Assembly: GCF_003702705.1 (NCBI RefSeq)
Contig: NZ_QZMN01000008.1
Location: 62,001 to 126,000, forward strand
From: Ornithinimicrobium cerasi
Lineage (GTDB): Bacteria > Actinomycetota > Actinomycetes > Actinomycetales > Dermatophilaceae
Direction: 5' to 3'
Length of the DNA stretch: 64,000 bases
The notes below the pieces were generated by a model, which had not been told where the DNA came from, did no database searches, and saw only the letters and a list, made by a program, of their open reading frames with translations. This document shows positions 33,663-42,646 of this stretch, piece by piece; positions within the stretch are counted from its first letter, which is position 1; every line of letters starts with the position of its first letter. The position numbers and the translations under genes were made by a program.

Positions 33663-34801
33663 GCCCGGGCCGGGGACGCGAGCCGCTCCAGGGCGTCCGC
33701 CACCGTGTCGGCGGTGCGGTCCCACCCCTGGAGCCCCCCACGCCGCGCCAGCGCTGTGTCCCTCCAGCGCCGGCGCAGCGCGGGGTCGGTCAGCCACCCT
33801 CGCAGGGTCTCGGCCAGCACCTCCGGCCGGTCGGTGGCGACCGCGTCCCCGGGCAGCTCGGCGGAGGGGTAGGCCGACCGGCTCGCCTCGGGGGTCTCGG
33901 CGTCCATGTCAGGTGATACGGCCGGGAGGCCCGCCGGGATGGCGGGTCCGGACAATGTCTCCTCCGCGCCGGTCCCGCGCCCGACGACGGTGGGTATGCC
34001 GCGCGCGTGCGCCTCGGCGACGACGAGCCCGTAGGTCTCGCTGCGGGAGGGGTGGACCAGCAGGTCGGTGCCCTCCCAGAGGCGGGCCAGGTCCGCTCCG
34101 GAGAGCGGTCCCGGCCAGCTCACCCGGTCGGCCAGGCCGGCGGTGGCGGTCCGTCGGCGCAGCTCGGCCAGGTGCGCCGGGTCGGGCACCGGACCGGCGC
34201 AGACGGCGGTCCAGGGAAGGTCGCGCACCAGCGCCAGCGCGTCGAGGAGGACCGCGTGGTTCTTCACGGGTGTCACGGCACCCAGGGTCAGCAGCTGCGG
34301 CGGCCCCTGGCCCGCGGACCCGGTGGCCACCGGGGCCGGGTCCGTCCCGGGTTGCGCCACGACCACCTCGGTCACCCCGTAGGCCTCGGCCAGCTCACGC
34401 CCGGCGAACCGGCTCGGCACGACGACCAGCCCGACGGCGTGCAGCGCCGCCGCCTCCCGGCGGTCCAGCTCGGCCGCCTCCGCCCCCGAGGCCCCCGCCC
34501 CCGAGGACAGCCGCGAGTGCAGCAGCACCCCGGTGGGCCGCGCCGCCGCGCAGGCAGCCGTCTCCCCCGGCGCGGCCGCCGCCACCAGCCCGTCGACGAG
34601 CACCGGCTCCCGGCCCCCGGCGAGGACGGCCGCGAGACCGCGCCGCTCCCCCGGCGTCGGCCACGGCCACCGGCCGGGCACCCGGACGACGCGGACGTCG
34701 ACCCCGCGCCCGCGCAGCGCGGAGGCGAGGGCGACGTCATACCGGTCCCCGCCGCTGGGTGCCTCGGAGGGCCGGTCGGGCACGACGAGGAGCAGCCTCA
34801 C
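33659..34801 (-). CDS. Glycosyltransferase family 4-like
   Basis: A 380-residue GT-B enzyme. It starts VRLLLVVPDRP, SGGDRYDVALASAL; the C-terminal half has LTLGAVTPVKNHAVLLDAL, DLLVHPSRSETYGLVVAEAHARGIPTV with the catalytic Glu region. A short acidic insert follows GRGTGAEETL. It would transfer a nucleotide-linked sugar. GTGA overlap with the PTPS-like gene stop shows tight coupling. Confidence 0.9.
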   Translation of the reverse strand: MRLLLVVPDRPSEAPSGGDRYDVALASALRGRGVDVRVVRVPGRWPWPTPGERRGLAAVLAGGREPVLVDGLVAAAAPGETAACAAARPTGVLLHSRLSSGAGASGAEAAELDRREAAALHAVGLVVVPSRFAGRELAEAYGVTEVVVAQPGTDPAPVATGSAGQGPPQLLTLGAVTPVKNHAVLLDALALVRDLPWTAVCAGPVPDPAHLAELRRRTATAGLADRVSWPGPLSGADLARLWEGTDLLVHPSRSETYGLVVAEAHARGIPTVVGRGTGAEETLSGPAIPAGLPAVSPDMDAETPEASRSAYPSAELPGDAVATDRPEVLAETLRGWLTDPALRRRWRDTALARRGGLQGWDRTADTVADALERLASPARA

Positions 34802-35181
34802 CAGCGCAGCCGCAGGCGGTAGGAGGCCCAGGCGTCGGGGTGCTCGCGCAGGACGACGGTGATCGCGGCCAGGTCCTCCCGCTCGAAGCGCTCGGCGAGG
34901 CGCTCGGCGACCCACCGGGCGAGGAACTCGGTGGTCGTGAGCCGACCGTCGAACGCCCCGACCTCGTCGAGGTTGCGGTAGGTCAGCTGCCCGAGCACCT
35001 CGGCCAGGGCCGTGCCGGCCGCGCCGATGTCCAGCACCACCCCGTGCTCGTCCAGCTCGGCGCGCTCGAAGCCGGCCTCCACGACGTAGGTCGCGCCGTG
35101 CAGGGCCTGGGCGGGGCCGAAGAACGGGTCGGGCAGCGAGTGGGCGACCATCATGTGGTCGCGGACGGTGAGCGTGAACAC
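34798..35181 (-). CDS. 6-pyruvoyl tetrahydropterin synthase (QueD/PTPS)-like protein with altered metal site
   Basis: A 127-residue T-fold protein. The first zinc His is His14 (VAHSL), the second His28 in LHGATY. Canonical PTPS/QueD have HGHxY; here the third ligand is Ala30, and the catalytic Cys normally just before LHGH is absent (FFGPAQALHG). LDIG for the LDF-like Asp and a TTTEFLARW Glu are retained. It may bind a pterin-like or pyrimidine ligand but perhaps not do the PTPS reaction. The GTG follows GGAGGAGG. Second gene of the operon. Confidence 0.8.
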   Translation of the reverse strand: MFTLTVRDHMMVAHSLPDPFFGPAQALHGATYVVEAGFERAELDEHGVVLDIGAAGTALAEVLGQLTYRNLDEVGAFDGRLTTTEFLARWVAERLAERFEREDLAAITVVLREHPDAWASYRLRLRW

Positions 35182-35198
35182 GATGTCCTCCTCCGGGG

Positions 35199-36167
35199 TC
35201 AGGGGGCGTAGGTGACGAGGTGGCAGGCACCGGGCGCGCCGTCGGCCAGCCGGGTCATGAGCCCGGGCAGGTCCTCGAAGCGTGTGGGGCCGGCGAGCAG
35301 CGCGTCGAGCGCGGGGTCCGCGGCGGCCCGGACGGCGAGCGCCCGACGGCCCGCGGCGTCCCGTCGCGCGGCGCGGTGCGGGCTGAGCGTGCTCACCTGG
35401 CTGGCCCGCACGGACAGCCTCCGGGCGTGGAAGGCGCCCCCCAGGTCGAGGGTGACGGCCTCGTCGCCGTACCAGGAGAGCTCGACGACCTCGCCCTCGT
35501 CGCCGAGCAGCTCGATGGCGCGCCGCAGGCCGGCGGCGCTCGCCGACGCGTGCAGCACGAGGTCGCGGTCCTCCGACGCCTCCTCGGGGGACACCCCGTG
35601 GGCGCCGAGGCCGGCGGCGAGCGCCCGCCGGGCTGGGTCGGGGTCGACGAGCTCGAGCCGCTCCAGGGGCATCCGGCCGAGCAGGGCGGTGACGCACAGC
35701 CCGACCATGCCGCCGCCGACGACGCTCACCCGGTCGCCGTAGAGGGGACGGGCGTCCCACAGGGCATTCACGGCCGTCTCGAGCGTGCCGAGGAGGACGC
35801 CGCGCCGGTCGGGCACGTCGTCGGGCAGCTCCGTGAGCGCGGTGACGGGCACGACATACCGGTCCTGGTGGGGGTGCAGGCAGAAGACGCGCCGACCCAC
35901 CCACTCCGCCTCCCCCGCCTCCACGACACCGACGGAGAGGTAGCCGTACTTGACCGGCCCCGGCAGGTCGCCGACCTGGAACGGGGCCCGCATCCGCGCG
36001 GCGACGGACGGCGGGACGCCGCCCCGGTGGACGAGCAGCTCGGTGCCGCGGCTCACGGCCGAGAGGGTGGCCCGCACGAGGGCCTCACCGGGGCCGGGCG
36101 GCTCCAGGCGCTCGGCGCGCAGGACGCCACGGCCGGGAGCCTCGGTCCAGTACGCGCGGGCCTCCAT
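35199..36167 (-). CDS. Medium-chain dehydrogenase-like protein lacking the catalytic zinc Cys motif
   Basis: A 322-residue MDR protein. The usual CGSD is replaced by SRGTELLVHRG, as in BchC-like dehydrogenases; no four-Cys structural zinc loop is present. The nucleotide fold reads VSVVGGGMVGLCVTALL. It includes FCLHPHQDRYVVP. It is the first gene of the leftward four-gene operon, 17 bases before the PTPS-like gene. CAGAAT six bases upstream of the ATG suggests a leaderless start. Confidence 0.82.
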   Translation of the reverse strand: MEARAYWTEAPGRGVLRAERLEPPGPGEALVRATLSAVSRGTELLVHRGGVPPSVAARMRAPFQVGDLPGPVKYGYLSVGVVEAGEAEWVGRRVFCLHPHQDRYVVPVTALTELPDDVPDRRGVLLGTLETAVNALWDARPLYGDRVSVVGGGMVGLCVTALLGRMPLERLELVDPDPARRALAAGLGAHGVSPEEASEDRDLVLHASASAAGLRRAIELLGDEGEVVELSWYGDEAVTLDLGGAFHARRLSVRASQVSTLSPHRAARRDAAGRRALAVRAAADPALDALLAGPTRFEDLPGLMTRLADGAPGACHLVTYAP

Positions 36168-36235
36168 CGCGCCATTCTGGCGCCTGGGACCGACATCCGC
36201 AGGCCTGTGCGGTCCGTACTCCTAGGGTGACGACC

Positions 36236-36775
36236 GTGGACCCTGCCCTTCGACGCCCCGCACTGCCCCCGGGCGACCGCGTCACGCTGGGCCGCGGCGT
36301 GCTCGTGGTGGCGCTGGCGGTGCTCGTGGCGCGCTCGCTGCTCGCGGGCGACCCGACCCGCACCTGGGTGGTGGTCGGGGTGGGGGTCCTCGCCTGGGCG
36401 CTGGACGGCGTCGACGGGTATGTCGCTCGCCGCACCGGCACCGTGACCGACCGGGGTGCGGTGCTCGACTCGGGCGTCGACGGTGCCCTGGTGCTCGTGG
36501 CCTCCGTGGCCGTGGCGGGGGTCGCGCCGTGGGCCCTGGTCGGCGGGCTGCTGTACCCGGTCTTCCTCCTGGTCCAGGCATGGCGGCCCGCGTGGCGGCG
36601 GACGCTGCCGCACCGGGCGTGGCGCAAGGTCGCGGGCGGCACGCTGACCGGGACGCTCGTCCTCGGCGCGGCGCCGTTCTGGCCCGAGGCGGCGGTGCAG
36701 GTCGCGGTGGTGGTCGCCGTGGCCTGGGTGGCGTGGTCGTTCCTCGTGGACGGCCTGTGGTTGGAGCGCACCTAG
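36236..36775 (+). CDS. CDP-alcohol phosphatidyltransferase family membrane protein
   Basis: A 179-residue integral membrane enzyme with about five helices. The full catalytic motif is present: Asp57, Asp60-Gly61, Ala64-Arg65, Gly74, Asp78, Asp82. It transfers a CDP-linked group to an alcohol, as in phospholipid head-group synthesis. It diverges from the dehydrogenase operon. GTG 36236 is chosen because TAGGGT lies seven bases before it; an in-frame GTG at 36227 overlaps that box. Confidence 0.85.
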   Translation: MDPALRRPALPPGDRVTLGRGVLVVALAVLVARSLLAGDPTRTWVVVGVGVLAWALDGVDGYVARRTGTVTDRGAVLDSGVDGALVLVASVAVAGVAPWALVGGLLYPVFLLVQAWRPAWRRTLPHRAWRKVAGGTLTGTLVLGAAPFWPEAAVQVAVVVAVAWVAWSFLVDGLWLERT

Positions 36776-36785
36776 AATCTGCGCC

Positions 36786-37355
36786 ATGGCAGTCCGTCCC
36801 ATCACCGTCATCGGCCACAAGGCTCTCCACTCCCCGACCAAGAAGGTCAAGGAGGTCACCGACGAGCTCCGCACGCTCGTCGCGGACATGTACGACACGA
36901 TGGAGGCGGCGGACGGCGTCGGTCTGGCCGCCAACCAGGTGGGGTCGCGGCTGCGGGTCTTCGTCTACGACTGCCCGGTGCCGGACGGGCCGAACGTCCG
37001 CGGCGTGGTCGTCAACCCGGTGCTCGAGCGGCTCGGCACCCCGCCGCCGCTCGAGGAGGAGGAGCACGGGGAGGGTTGCCTGTCGGTGCCCGGGGAGTGG
37101 TTCCCCCTCGCCCGCCACCCTCGGGCCCGCGTGACCGGCACCGACCTCGACGGCAACGAGATCGTCATCGAGGGCGAGGGTCTGCTCGCCCGCTGCCTCC
37201 AGCACGAGACCGACCACCTCGACGGCTACCTCTACGTCGACCGCCTCACCGGCCCGGTCAAGGCCGAGGCCCGCGAGGCGGTCAAGGACCGTGGCTGGGC
37301 GGCGGACGGCGTCCTGAAGTGGGACCCGTCGACCACCACCGCCGACAAGGTCTGA
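36786..37355 (+). CDS. def: Peptide deformylase
   Basis: Removes the N-formyl group from new proteins. All three motifs are present: GVGLAANQVG, EGCLSVPGE and QHETDHLDGYL. 189 residues, with the C-terminal extension common in actinobacterial Def. TAGAAT seven bases before the ATG (36774-36779) overlaps the stop codon of the upstream gene and indicates a leaderless mRNA of its own. Confidence 0.97.
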   Translation: MAVRPITVIGHKALHSPTKKVKEVTDELRTLVADMYDTMEAADGVGLAANQVGSRLRVFVYDCPVPDGPNVRGVVVNPVLERLGTPPPLEEEEHGEGCLSVPGEWFPLARHPRARVTGTDLDGNEIVIEGEGLLARCLQHETDHLDGYLYVDRLTGPVKAEAREAVKDRGWAADGVLKWDPSTTTADKV

Positions 37356-37379
37356 GCCGCCCTGGGCCCCGGGCGTCCC

Positions 37380-39044
37380 TCACGCGGGGGCCAGGACCGG
37401 GTCCGGGTGGTCGTGCCCGTGGGTGGTGCCGGCCTGCGCGCCGGCCGCGCACGACAGCAGCTCGGCGATCCGTCCCCGGCAGCCACCGCACCCGGTGCCG
37501 GCGCGGGTCGCGCGGCCGACGTCCTCGACGGTCACCGCACCGGCGGCAGCAGCCTCGGTCACGGTCCCCGCGGGGACCCCGTTGCACCAGCACACGGTGG
37601 CCGCCGGGTCGTCCGGCCCGGAGCTGACCGTCGCCTCGTGCGCGGAGTCGAGACGCAGCACGACGCCCGGGTCCTCGGGCAGCTCGGCACCCCGCTCGAG
37701 GAGGAGCGTCAGCTCGGCACCGGCCCGGGGAGCCCCCACGGCGACGAAACCGTCGAGCACGCCGTCCCGGGCGACCGTCCTGACGTAGCGACCGCGGGCC
37801 GGGTCCAGCCACTGGGACACCTCGCGGGCACCGTCGACCGCCTCGTCCCACGGGTCGACGTCGACGGTGCCGCCGGCGACGACGTCGACTCCGCTGGCCT
37901 TGACCATGACGACGTGCGGGCGGCGGGGGGCGGGCCCGCGGTCGACCGGCGACCGCCCCTCGGCCTCGGCGACGAGCCGGGACGCGAGCGCCTCGGCCTG
38001 CCGCCACCCGGGTGCGAGCAGCCCGGAGGGGGCACCCCCGACCCGCCCGTCGGGACCCCGGTCACCCGGGGCCGCGACCTGGGCGCAGTCACCGACGGCG
38101 AACACGTCAGGGTCGCCCCAGCAGCGCAGGTCCGGCTCGACCAGGATGCCGAACTCCGTGTCCAGCCCTGCCGCCTCAGCCAGCTCGGTGCGCGGCCGCA
38201 CCCCGCAGGAGAGGAGGAGCAGGTCTCCGCCGACGAACGTGCCGTCGGCGCACACCAGCCCCCGGAACTGCGCCCCCGAGCCGGTCTGCCGCAGGCTCAC
38301 CGACTCGGCCACGGCGTGCGCGTGCACCTCGACCCCGGCCCGTCGGGCAGCACGGGCGAGCATGCGCCCGCCGTCCCGGTCCAGGGTGCCCGCCATCGGG
38401 GTCTCCCCGGTGTGGACGACGCTCACCTCCGCGCCCACGTCGCGCACGGCGAGCGCGATCTCCATCCCGAGGACGCCGGCGCCCAGGACCACGACCCGAC
38501 CGCGGGTCCCCACGACCTCGCGCACCGTCTCGGCGTCGCGCAGGTCGCGCAGCGTCACCACGCCACGCGGGCGCACGGCCCGACCCCGGTCGAGGTCGCC
38601 CGTCGCGTCGGGCGGGGCCGAGGGGACGCGGCCGACCCCCTCGAGACCGCCCAGCCGGGGCACGTTGGCGCGTGAGCCGGTGGCGAGCACCAGCCGGTCG
38701 TACGGGACGTGGTCCCCCGCTCCCGTGCGCACCCTCTGCCGGTAGCGGTCCACCGCGACCGCCGCCTCGGCCGTGCGGATCGTCACCCCCGCCGCGCGGG
38801 CGGCGGCCGTGTCGGTGATCTCCAGCCGCTGCCGGTCGGTGCGGCCGACGGCATACTCCCCCACCAGCACGCGGTTGTAGGCGTCCTCCGCCTCGGCCCC
38901 GAGGACGGTCAGGGTCATCGACCCGGCCGCGACGGCCGGCAGGAGACCCTCGACGAACCGGGCACCCACGGGGCCGTAGCCGACGAGGACGACGCGCGAG
39001 GGGCGGGCGGCGGCGGGCGCCGGGGGCCGGACGGGCTGGTTCAC
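37380..39044 (-). CDS. FAD-dependent NAD(P)H oxidoreductase with C-terminal BFD [2Fe-2S] domain, nitrate-reductase partner
   Basis: A 554-residue flavoprotein. FAD site VVLVGYGPVGARFVEGL, YDRLVLATGSRANVP; NAD site VVVLGAGVLGMEIALAV; VFAVGDCAQV. The C-terminal BFD-like domain has CWCNGV and TGCGGC cysteines. It resembles the N-terminal half of NirB and most likely passes electrons from NAD(P)H to the nitrate reductase NasA. Its GTG overlaps the nasA stop (GTGA). Last gene of the nirD-narK-nasA operon. Confidence 0.88.
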   Translation of the reverse strand: MNQPVRPPAPAAARPSRVVLVGYGPVGARFVEGLLPAVAAGSMTLTVLGAEAEDAYNRVLVGEYAVGRTDRQRLEITDTAAARAAGVTIRTAEAAVAVDRYRQRVRTGAGDHVPYDRLVLATGSRANVPRLGGLEGVGRVPSAPPDATGDLDRGRAVRPRGVVTLRDLRDAETVREVVGTRGRVVVLGAGVLGMEIALAVRDVGAEVSVVHTGETPMAGTLDRDGGRMLARAARRAGVEVHAHAVAESVSLRQTGSGAQFRGLVCADGTFVGGDLLLLSCGVRPRTELAEAAGLDTEFGILVEPDLRCWGDPDVFAVGDCAQVAAPGDRGPDGRVGGAPSGLLAPGWRQAEALASRLVAEAEGRSPVDRGPAPRRPHVVMVKASGVDVVAGGTVDVDPWDEAVDGAREVSQWLDPARGRYVRTVARDGVLDGFVAVGAPRAGAELTLLLERGAELPEDPGVVLRLDSAHEATVSSGPDDPAATVCWCNGVPAGTVTEAAAAGAVTVEDVGRATRAGTGCGGCRGRIAELLSCAAGAQAGTTHGHDHPDPVLAPA

Positions 39045-41206
39045 GGGAGGTCCTCCTGGTCGGCCTCGTCGTCGGGAGGCCCGACGACGACGAGGGTGCG
39101 CTTGAACTCGGGCATCCGCGAGACGGGGTCCACCGCCGCCTCGGTGAGCAGGTTGGTGCACTCGGCCCCGGCGTAGTGGAAGGGCAGGAACACGGTGTCG
39201 AGGCGCATCCCGGGGCTGAGCCGGAGCCGGGCCCGCACGCTGCCGCGGGGGCTGCGCACCGACACCTCATCCCCCTCGACCAGCCGCAGCCGGGACGCGG
39301 TCGCCGGGTGCAGCTCGGCCGTGAGCCGCGGCTGCGCGGCGAGCAGCTCGGGCACCCGACGGGTCTGCGCCCCGGACTGGTAGTGCTCGAGCAGCCGTCC
39401 GGTGATCATCGTCAGCTGGCCCCCGCGCTGCCCCAGGGGCTCGCGCACGACGGGCGTGACCGGCACCAGCCTGGCCCGCCCGCCCGGCCGCGGGAAGCGG
39501 TCCGCGAAGAGCCGGGGGGTCCCGACGACGTCACCCTCCACCGTCACCCGGCTCCCAGGCTCGGGTATGACGTGGGCCGGGCAGGGCCAGTAGGCCGCCA
39601 CCCCGGTGTCGAGCAGGCGGTGCGAGAGCCCGGAGTAGTCCGCGGGGCCGCCGGCGCTGGCGCGCGCGAGCTCGTCGAAGACCTGGGCGGGCTCCGTGGG
39701 CCACGCCCCCGGGGCGTCGAGGAGGCGGGCCAGCTCGGCGAGCACCCACAGGTCGCTGCGCGCCTCACCGGGTGGCGGCACGGCGGCCCGGCGGCGCAGC
39801 ACCCGCCCCTCCAGCGAGGTCGTCGTCCCCTCCTCCTCGGCCCACTGGGTCACCGGGAGGACGACGTCGGCCAGCTCGGCGGTCTCGGAGAGGACGAAGT
39901 CGCAGACGACGAGCAGGTCGAGCCCGCCCAGACCCGCGCGGACCGCGCCCGCGTCGGGAGCGCTGACGACGACGTTGGAGCCGTGGACGAGCAGGGCCCG
40001 CACGCCGCCGGGTCTGCCCATCGAGGCCAGCAGCTCGACGGCGGGCAGTCCCGGGCCGGGCAGCTCGTCGGCGGCGACGCCCCACACGCCGGCCATGTGC
40101 TTGCGGGCGGCCGGGTCGGAGATCGAGCGGTAGCCGGGCAGCTGGTCGCACTTCTGGCCGTGCTCGCGACCCCCCTGCCCGTTGCCCTGCCCGGTGAGGG
40201 TGCCGTAGCCGGAGCCGGGCCGGCCGACCAGCCCGAGGACGAGCGCCAGGTTGATCGCCGCGGTGGCGGTGTCCGTGCCGTCGACGTGCTGCTCGACGCC
40301 GCGCCCGGTGATGACGTAGACGCCGTTCCCGGCCGCCAGCCGTCGGGCGACGTCGCGGATCCGGCCGACCGGCACCCCCGTGACCTGCTGGACGCGCTCG
40401 GGCCACCACGCGTTGACGCTGAGCCGCAGCTCGCGCAGCCCCTCGGTCCGCTCCCCCAGGTAGGCCTCGTCGGCCAGCCCCTCGGCCAGCACCACGTGCG
40501 TGAGCCCGAGGAGCAGGACGAGGTCGGTGCCCGGCGCGGGGGCCAGGTGCGTGCCCCCGCCCTCGGCGGTGAGCTCGGCCGTCTGCGACCGGCGGGGGTC
40601 GACCACGACGAGACCACCGCGCTCGCGTGCCCCCTGCAGGTGCGAGAGCAGCGGCGGCATCGTGGCGGCGGGGTTGGAACCGAGGAGCAGGATCGTCGAG
40701 GCGGCGTCGAGGTCGGTGACCGGGAAGGGGAGACCCCGGTCCACACCCAGCGCCCGGTTGGCCGCCGCCGCTGCCGACGACATGCAGAAGCGGCCGTTGT
40801 AGTCGATGCGGGAGGTGCCGAGGGCGACCCGGGCGAACTTGCCCAGGTGGTAGGCCTTCTCGTTGGTCAGTCCGCCGCCGCCGAAGACACCGACCGCGTC
40901 CGCGCCGTGGCGCCGGCGCACGTCCCGCAGGCCGTCGGCGACCACCGCCAGCGCGCGCTCCCACGTGGCCGCGACCAGGTCGCCGTCGGCGTCACGGACG
41001 AGCGGGCGGGTGACCCGGTCGCCGACGGTGAGCACCTCGGCGGCGGTCCACCCCTTGCGGCACAGCCCGCCCCGGTTGGTGGGGAACTCGCGCGGGGCCA
41101 CCTCGACCGTGCGCCCCGCAGGGGTGAGACGCATGCCGCACTGCAGGGCGCAGTAGGGGCAGTGGGTGTCGGTCGCGGAGGTGATGGTCGCGGAGGTGAT
41201 GGTCAT
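39041..41206 (-). CDS. nasA: Assimilatory nitrate reductase, molybdopterin catalytic subunit
   Basis: Reduces nitrate to nitrite in the cytoplasm. 721 residues: [4Fe-4S] Cys set HCPYCALQCGM ... GLCRKGW; DYNGRFCMSSAAAAANRALG, with a Cys probably binding Mo; LLLGSNPAATMPPLL, QGNGQGGREHGQKCDQLPGY, then the MGD-binding C-domain MITGRLLEHYQSG. No signal peptide, as expected. The N-terminus has a TITSAT duplication from a 15-bp tandem repeat at 41171-41200. Eight bases separate it from narK. Confidence 0.95.
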   Translation of the reverse strand: MTITSATITSATDTHCPYCALQCGMRLTPAGRTVEVAPREFPTNRGGLCRKGWTAAEVLTVGDRVTRPLVRDADGDLVAATWERALAVVADGLRDVRRRHGADAVGVFGGGGLTNEKAYHLGKFARVALGTSRIDYNGRFCMSSAAAAANRALGVDRGLPFPVTDLDAASTILLLGSNPAATMPPLLSHLQGARERGGLVVVDPRRSQTAELTAEGGGTHLAPAPGTDLVLLLGLTHVVLAEGLADEAYLGERTEGLRELRLSVNAWWPERVQQVTGVPVGRIRDVARRLAAGNGVYVITGRGVEQHVDGTDTATAAINLALVLGLVGRPGSGYGTLTGQGNGQGGREHGQKCDQLPGYRSISDPAARKHMAGVWGVAADELPGPGLPAVELLASMGRPGGVRALLVHGSNVVVSAPDAGAVRAGLGGLDLLVVCDFVLSETAELADVVLPVTQWAEEEGTTTSLEGRVLRRRAAVPPPGEARSDLWVLAELARLLDAPGAWPTEPAQVFDELARASAGGPADYSGLSHRLLDTGVAAYWPCPAHVIPEPGSRVTVEGDVVGTPRLFADRFPRPGGRARLVPVTPVVREPLGQRGGQLTMITGRLLEHYQSGAQTRRVPELLAAQPRLTAELHPATASRLRLVEGDEVSVRSPRGSVRARLRLSPGMRLDTVFLPFHYAGAECTNLLTEAAVDPVSRMPEFKRTLVVVGPPDDEADQEDLP

Positions 41207-41214
41207 GTCTCTCG

Positions 41215-42642
41215 TCAGATCCGGACACCGGTGCGCCGGCTCATCCGCAGGTAGACCCCGCCGGTCACGGCGAGGATCACGGCATACGCCGCGACGAACC
41301 AGAGCAGTCCCACCTCGTAGGTGCCGTAGACGGTCTGCGAGCGACCGAGCGCCTGGGGGATGAGGAAGCCGCCGTAGGCGCCGACCGCCGAGATGAGGCC
41401 GAGCGCCGCCGAGGCGGCCCGCTGGGCCCCGACGTCACCGGGTCGGTGGTGGGCCTCACGCTCGCCCGCCCGCAGGGCGAAGATCGTCGGGACCATCCGG
41501 TAGGTCGAGCCGTTGCCGATCCCCGCCGCCGCGAAGATCACGAGGAAGAGACCGAGGAAGACGGGGAAGGTGGCCAGCTCGATCGTGCGGCTCACGGCGA
41601 GCGCGCCGAGCGCGAGGACCGAGAGCGAGCCCATGGTCACCACCGTGCCCCCGAACCGGTCCGCCAGACGGCCGCCGAACGGACGCGAGAGCGAGCCGAC
41701 GAGAGCGCCCAGGAAGGCCAGCGACAGGCTCGCCGACCCGACCTGGAACGCCGAGAACTGGGGGAACTGGTCGGCGACGAGCTTGGGGAACACCCCGGCG
41801 AAGCCGATGAAGGACCCGAACGTGGCCACGTACAGCAGCGACATCACCCACAGGTGCGGCTCGCGCAGGACCGCGAGCACGGCCCAGACGTCGGCGCGCG
41901 CCGTGGTGAGGTTGTCCATGCGGACGGCGGCGCCGACCATCGCCACGAGGATCAGCGGCACCCAGACCCAGCCGGCCAGCGGCAGGGCCAGGGCCGTGCC
42001 CGCGCCGACGGTGATGACGATCGGCACGACCAGCTGGGCGACGGCCGCCCCGAGGTTGCCGCCGGCCGCGTTGAGGCCCAGGGCCCAGCCCTTGTCGCGC
42101 TGGGGGTAGAAGAAGGTGATGTTGGCCATCGAGCTGGCGAAGTTGCCGCCGCCGACGCCCGCGAGGGCCGCGACGACCAGCAGCACGCCGAAGGAGGTGT
42201 CCGGCCGCTGGACGACGAGCGCCAGGCCGGTCGTCGGCACGAGCAGGAGCCCGGTCGAGACGATGGTCCAGTTGCGCCCGCCGAAGCGGGACACCGCGAA
42301 GGTGTAGGGGATGCGCAACGTCGCGCCGACGAGCGCCGGCATCGAGATCAGCCAGAACAGCTGACCGGTGGTGAGGTCGAAGCCGGCCGCGGGCAGCGAC
42401 ACCACGACGATCGACCACAGCTGCCAGACGCAGAACCCGAGGAACTCGGCGAAGATCGACCACCGCAGGTTGCGGTCGGCGACCTGCTTGCCGCCACCGG
42501 TCCACTGCGCCGGGTCCTCGGGGTCCCAGCCGTCGACCCAGCGGCGCGGCAGGGAGGTGAGCCCGGGGGCGGCCGCTGGCGGGCCCGGGGGGACGAGCGT
42601 GCGGGCGGACGGTCCGCCCGGCGGGGAGACGAGGGTCGTCAT
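41215..42642 (-). CDS. narK: Nitrate/nitrite transporter, NarK/NasA MFS type
   Basis: A 475-residue transporter with twelve helices. The two nitrate signatures are GVGGGNFASSMANITFFYP in helix 5 and AAGIGNGSTYRMVP in helix 11. A 55-residue cytoplasmic N-terminus precedes helix 1. It supplies nitrate to the adjacent nasA. Four bases from nirD. Confidence 0.94.
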   Translation of the reverse strand: MTTLVSPPGGPSARTLVPPGPPAAAPGLTSLPRRWVDGWDPEDPAQWTGGGKQVADRNLRWSIFAEFLGFCVWQLWSIVVVSLPAAGFDLTTGQLFWLISMPALVGATLRIPYTFAVSRFGGRNWTIVSTGLLLVPTTGLALVVQRPDTSFGVLLVVAALAGVGGGNFASSMANITFFYPQRDKGWALGLNAAGGNLGAAVAQLVVPIVITVGAGTALALPLAGWVWVPLILVAMVGAAVRMDNLTTARADVWAVLAVLREPHLWVMSLLYVATFGSFIGFAGVFPKLVADQFPQFSAFQVGSASLSLAFLGALVGSLSRPFGGRLADRFGGTVVTMGSLSVLALGALAVSRTIELATFPVFLGLFLVIFAAAGIGNGSTYRMVPTIFALRAGEREAHHRPGDVGAQRAASAALGLISAVGAYGGFLIPQALGRSQTVYGTYEVGLLWFVAAYAVILAVTGGVYLRMSRRTGVRI

Positions 42643-42646
42643 GGTC

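Noticed and set aside
35199..36167. Bacteriochlorophyll BchC from the SRGTEL motif
   Set aside because: No photosynthesis genes are near; the motif is shared by a wider group of zinc-less medium-chain dehydrogenases.
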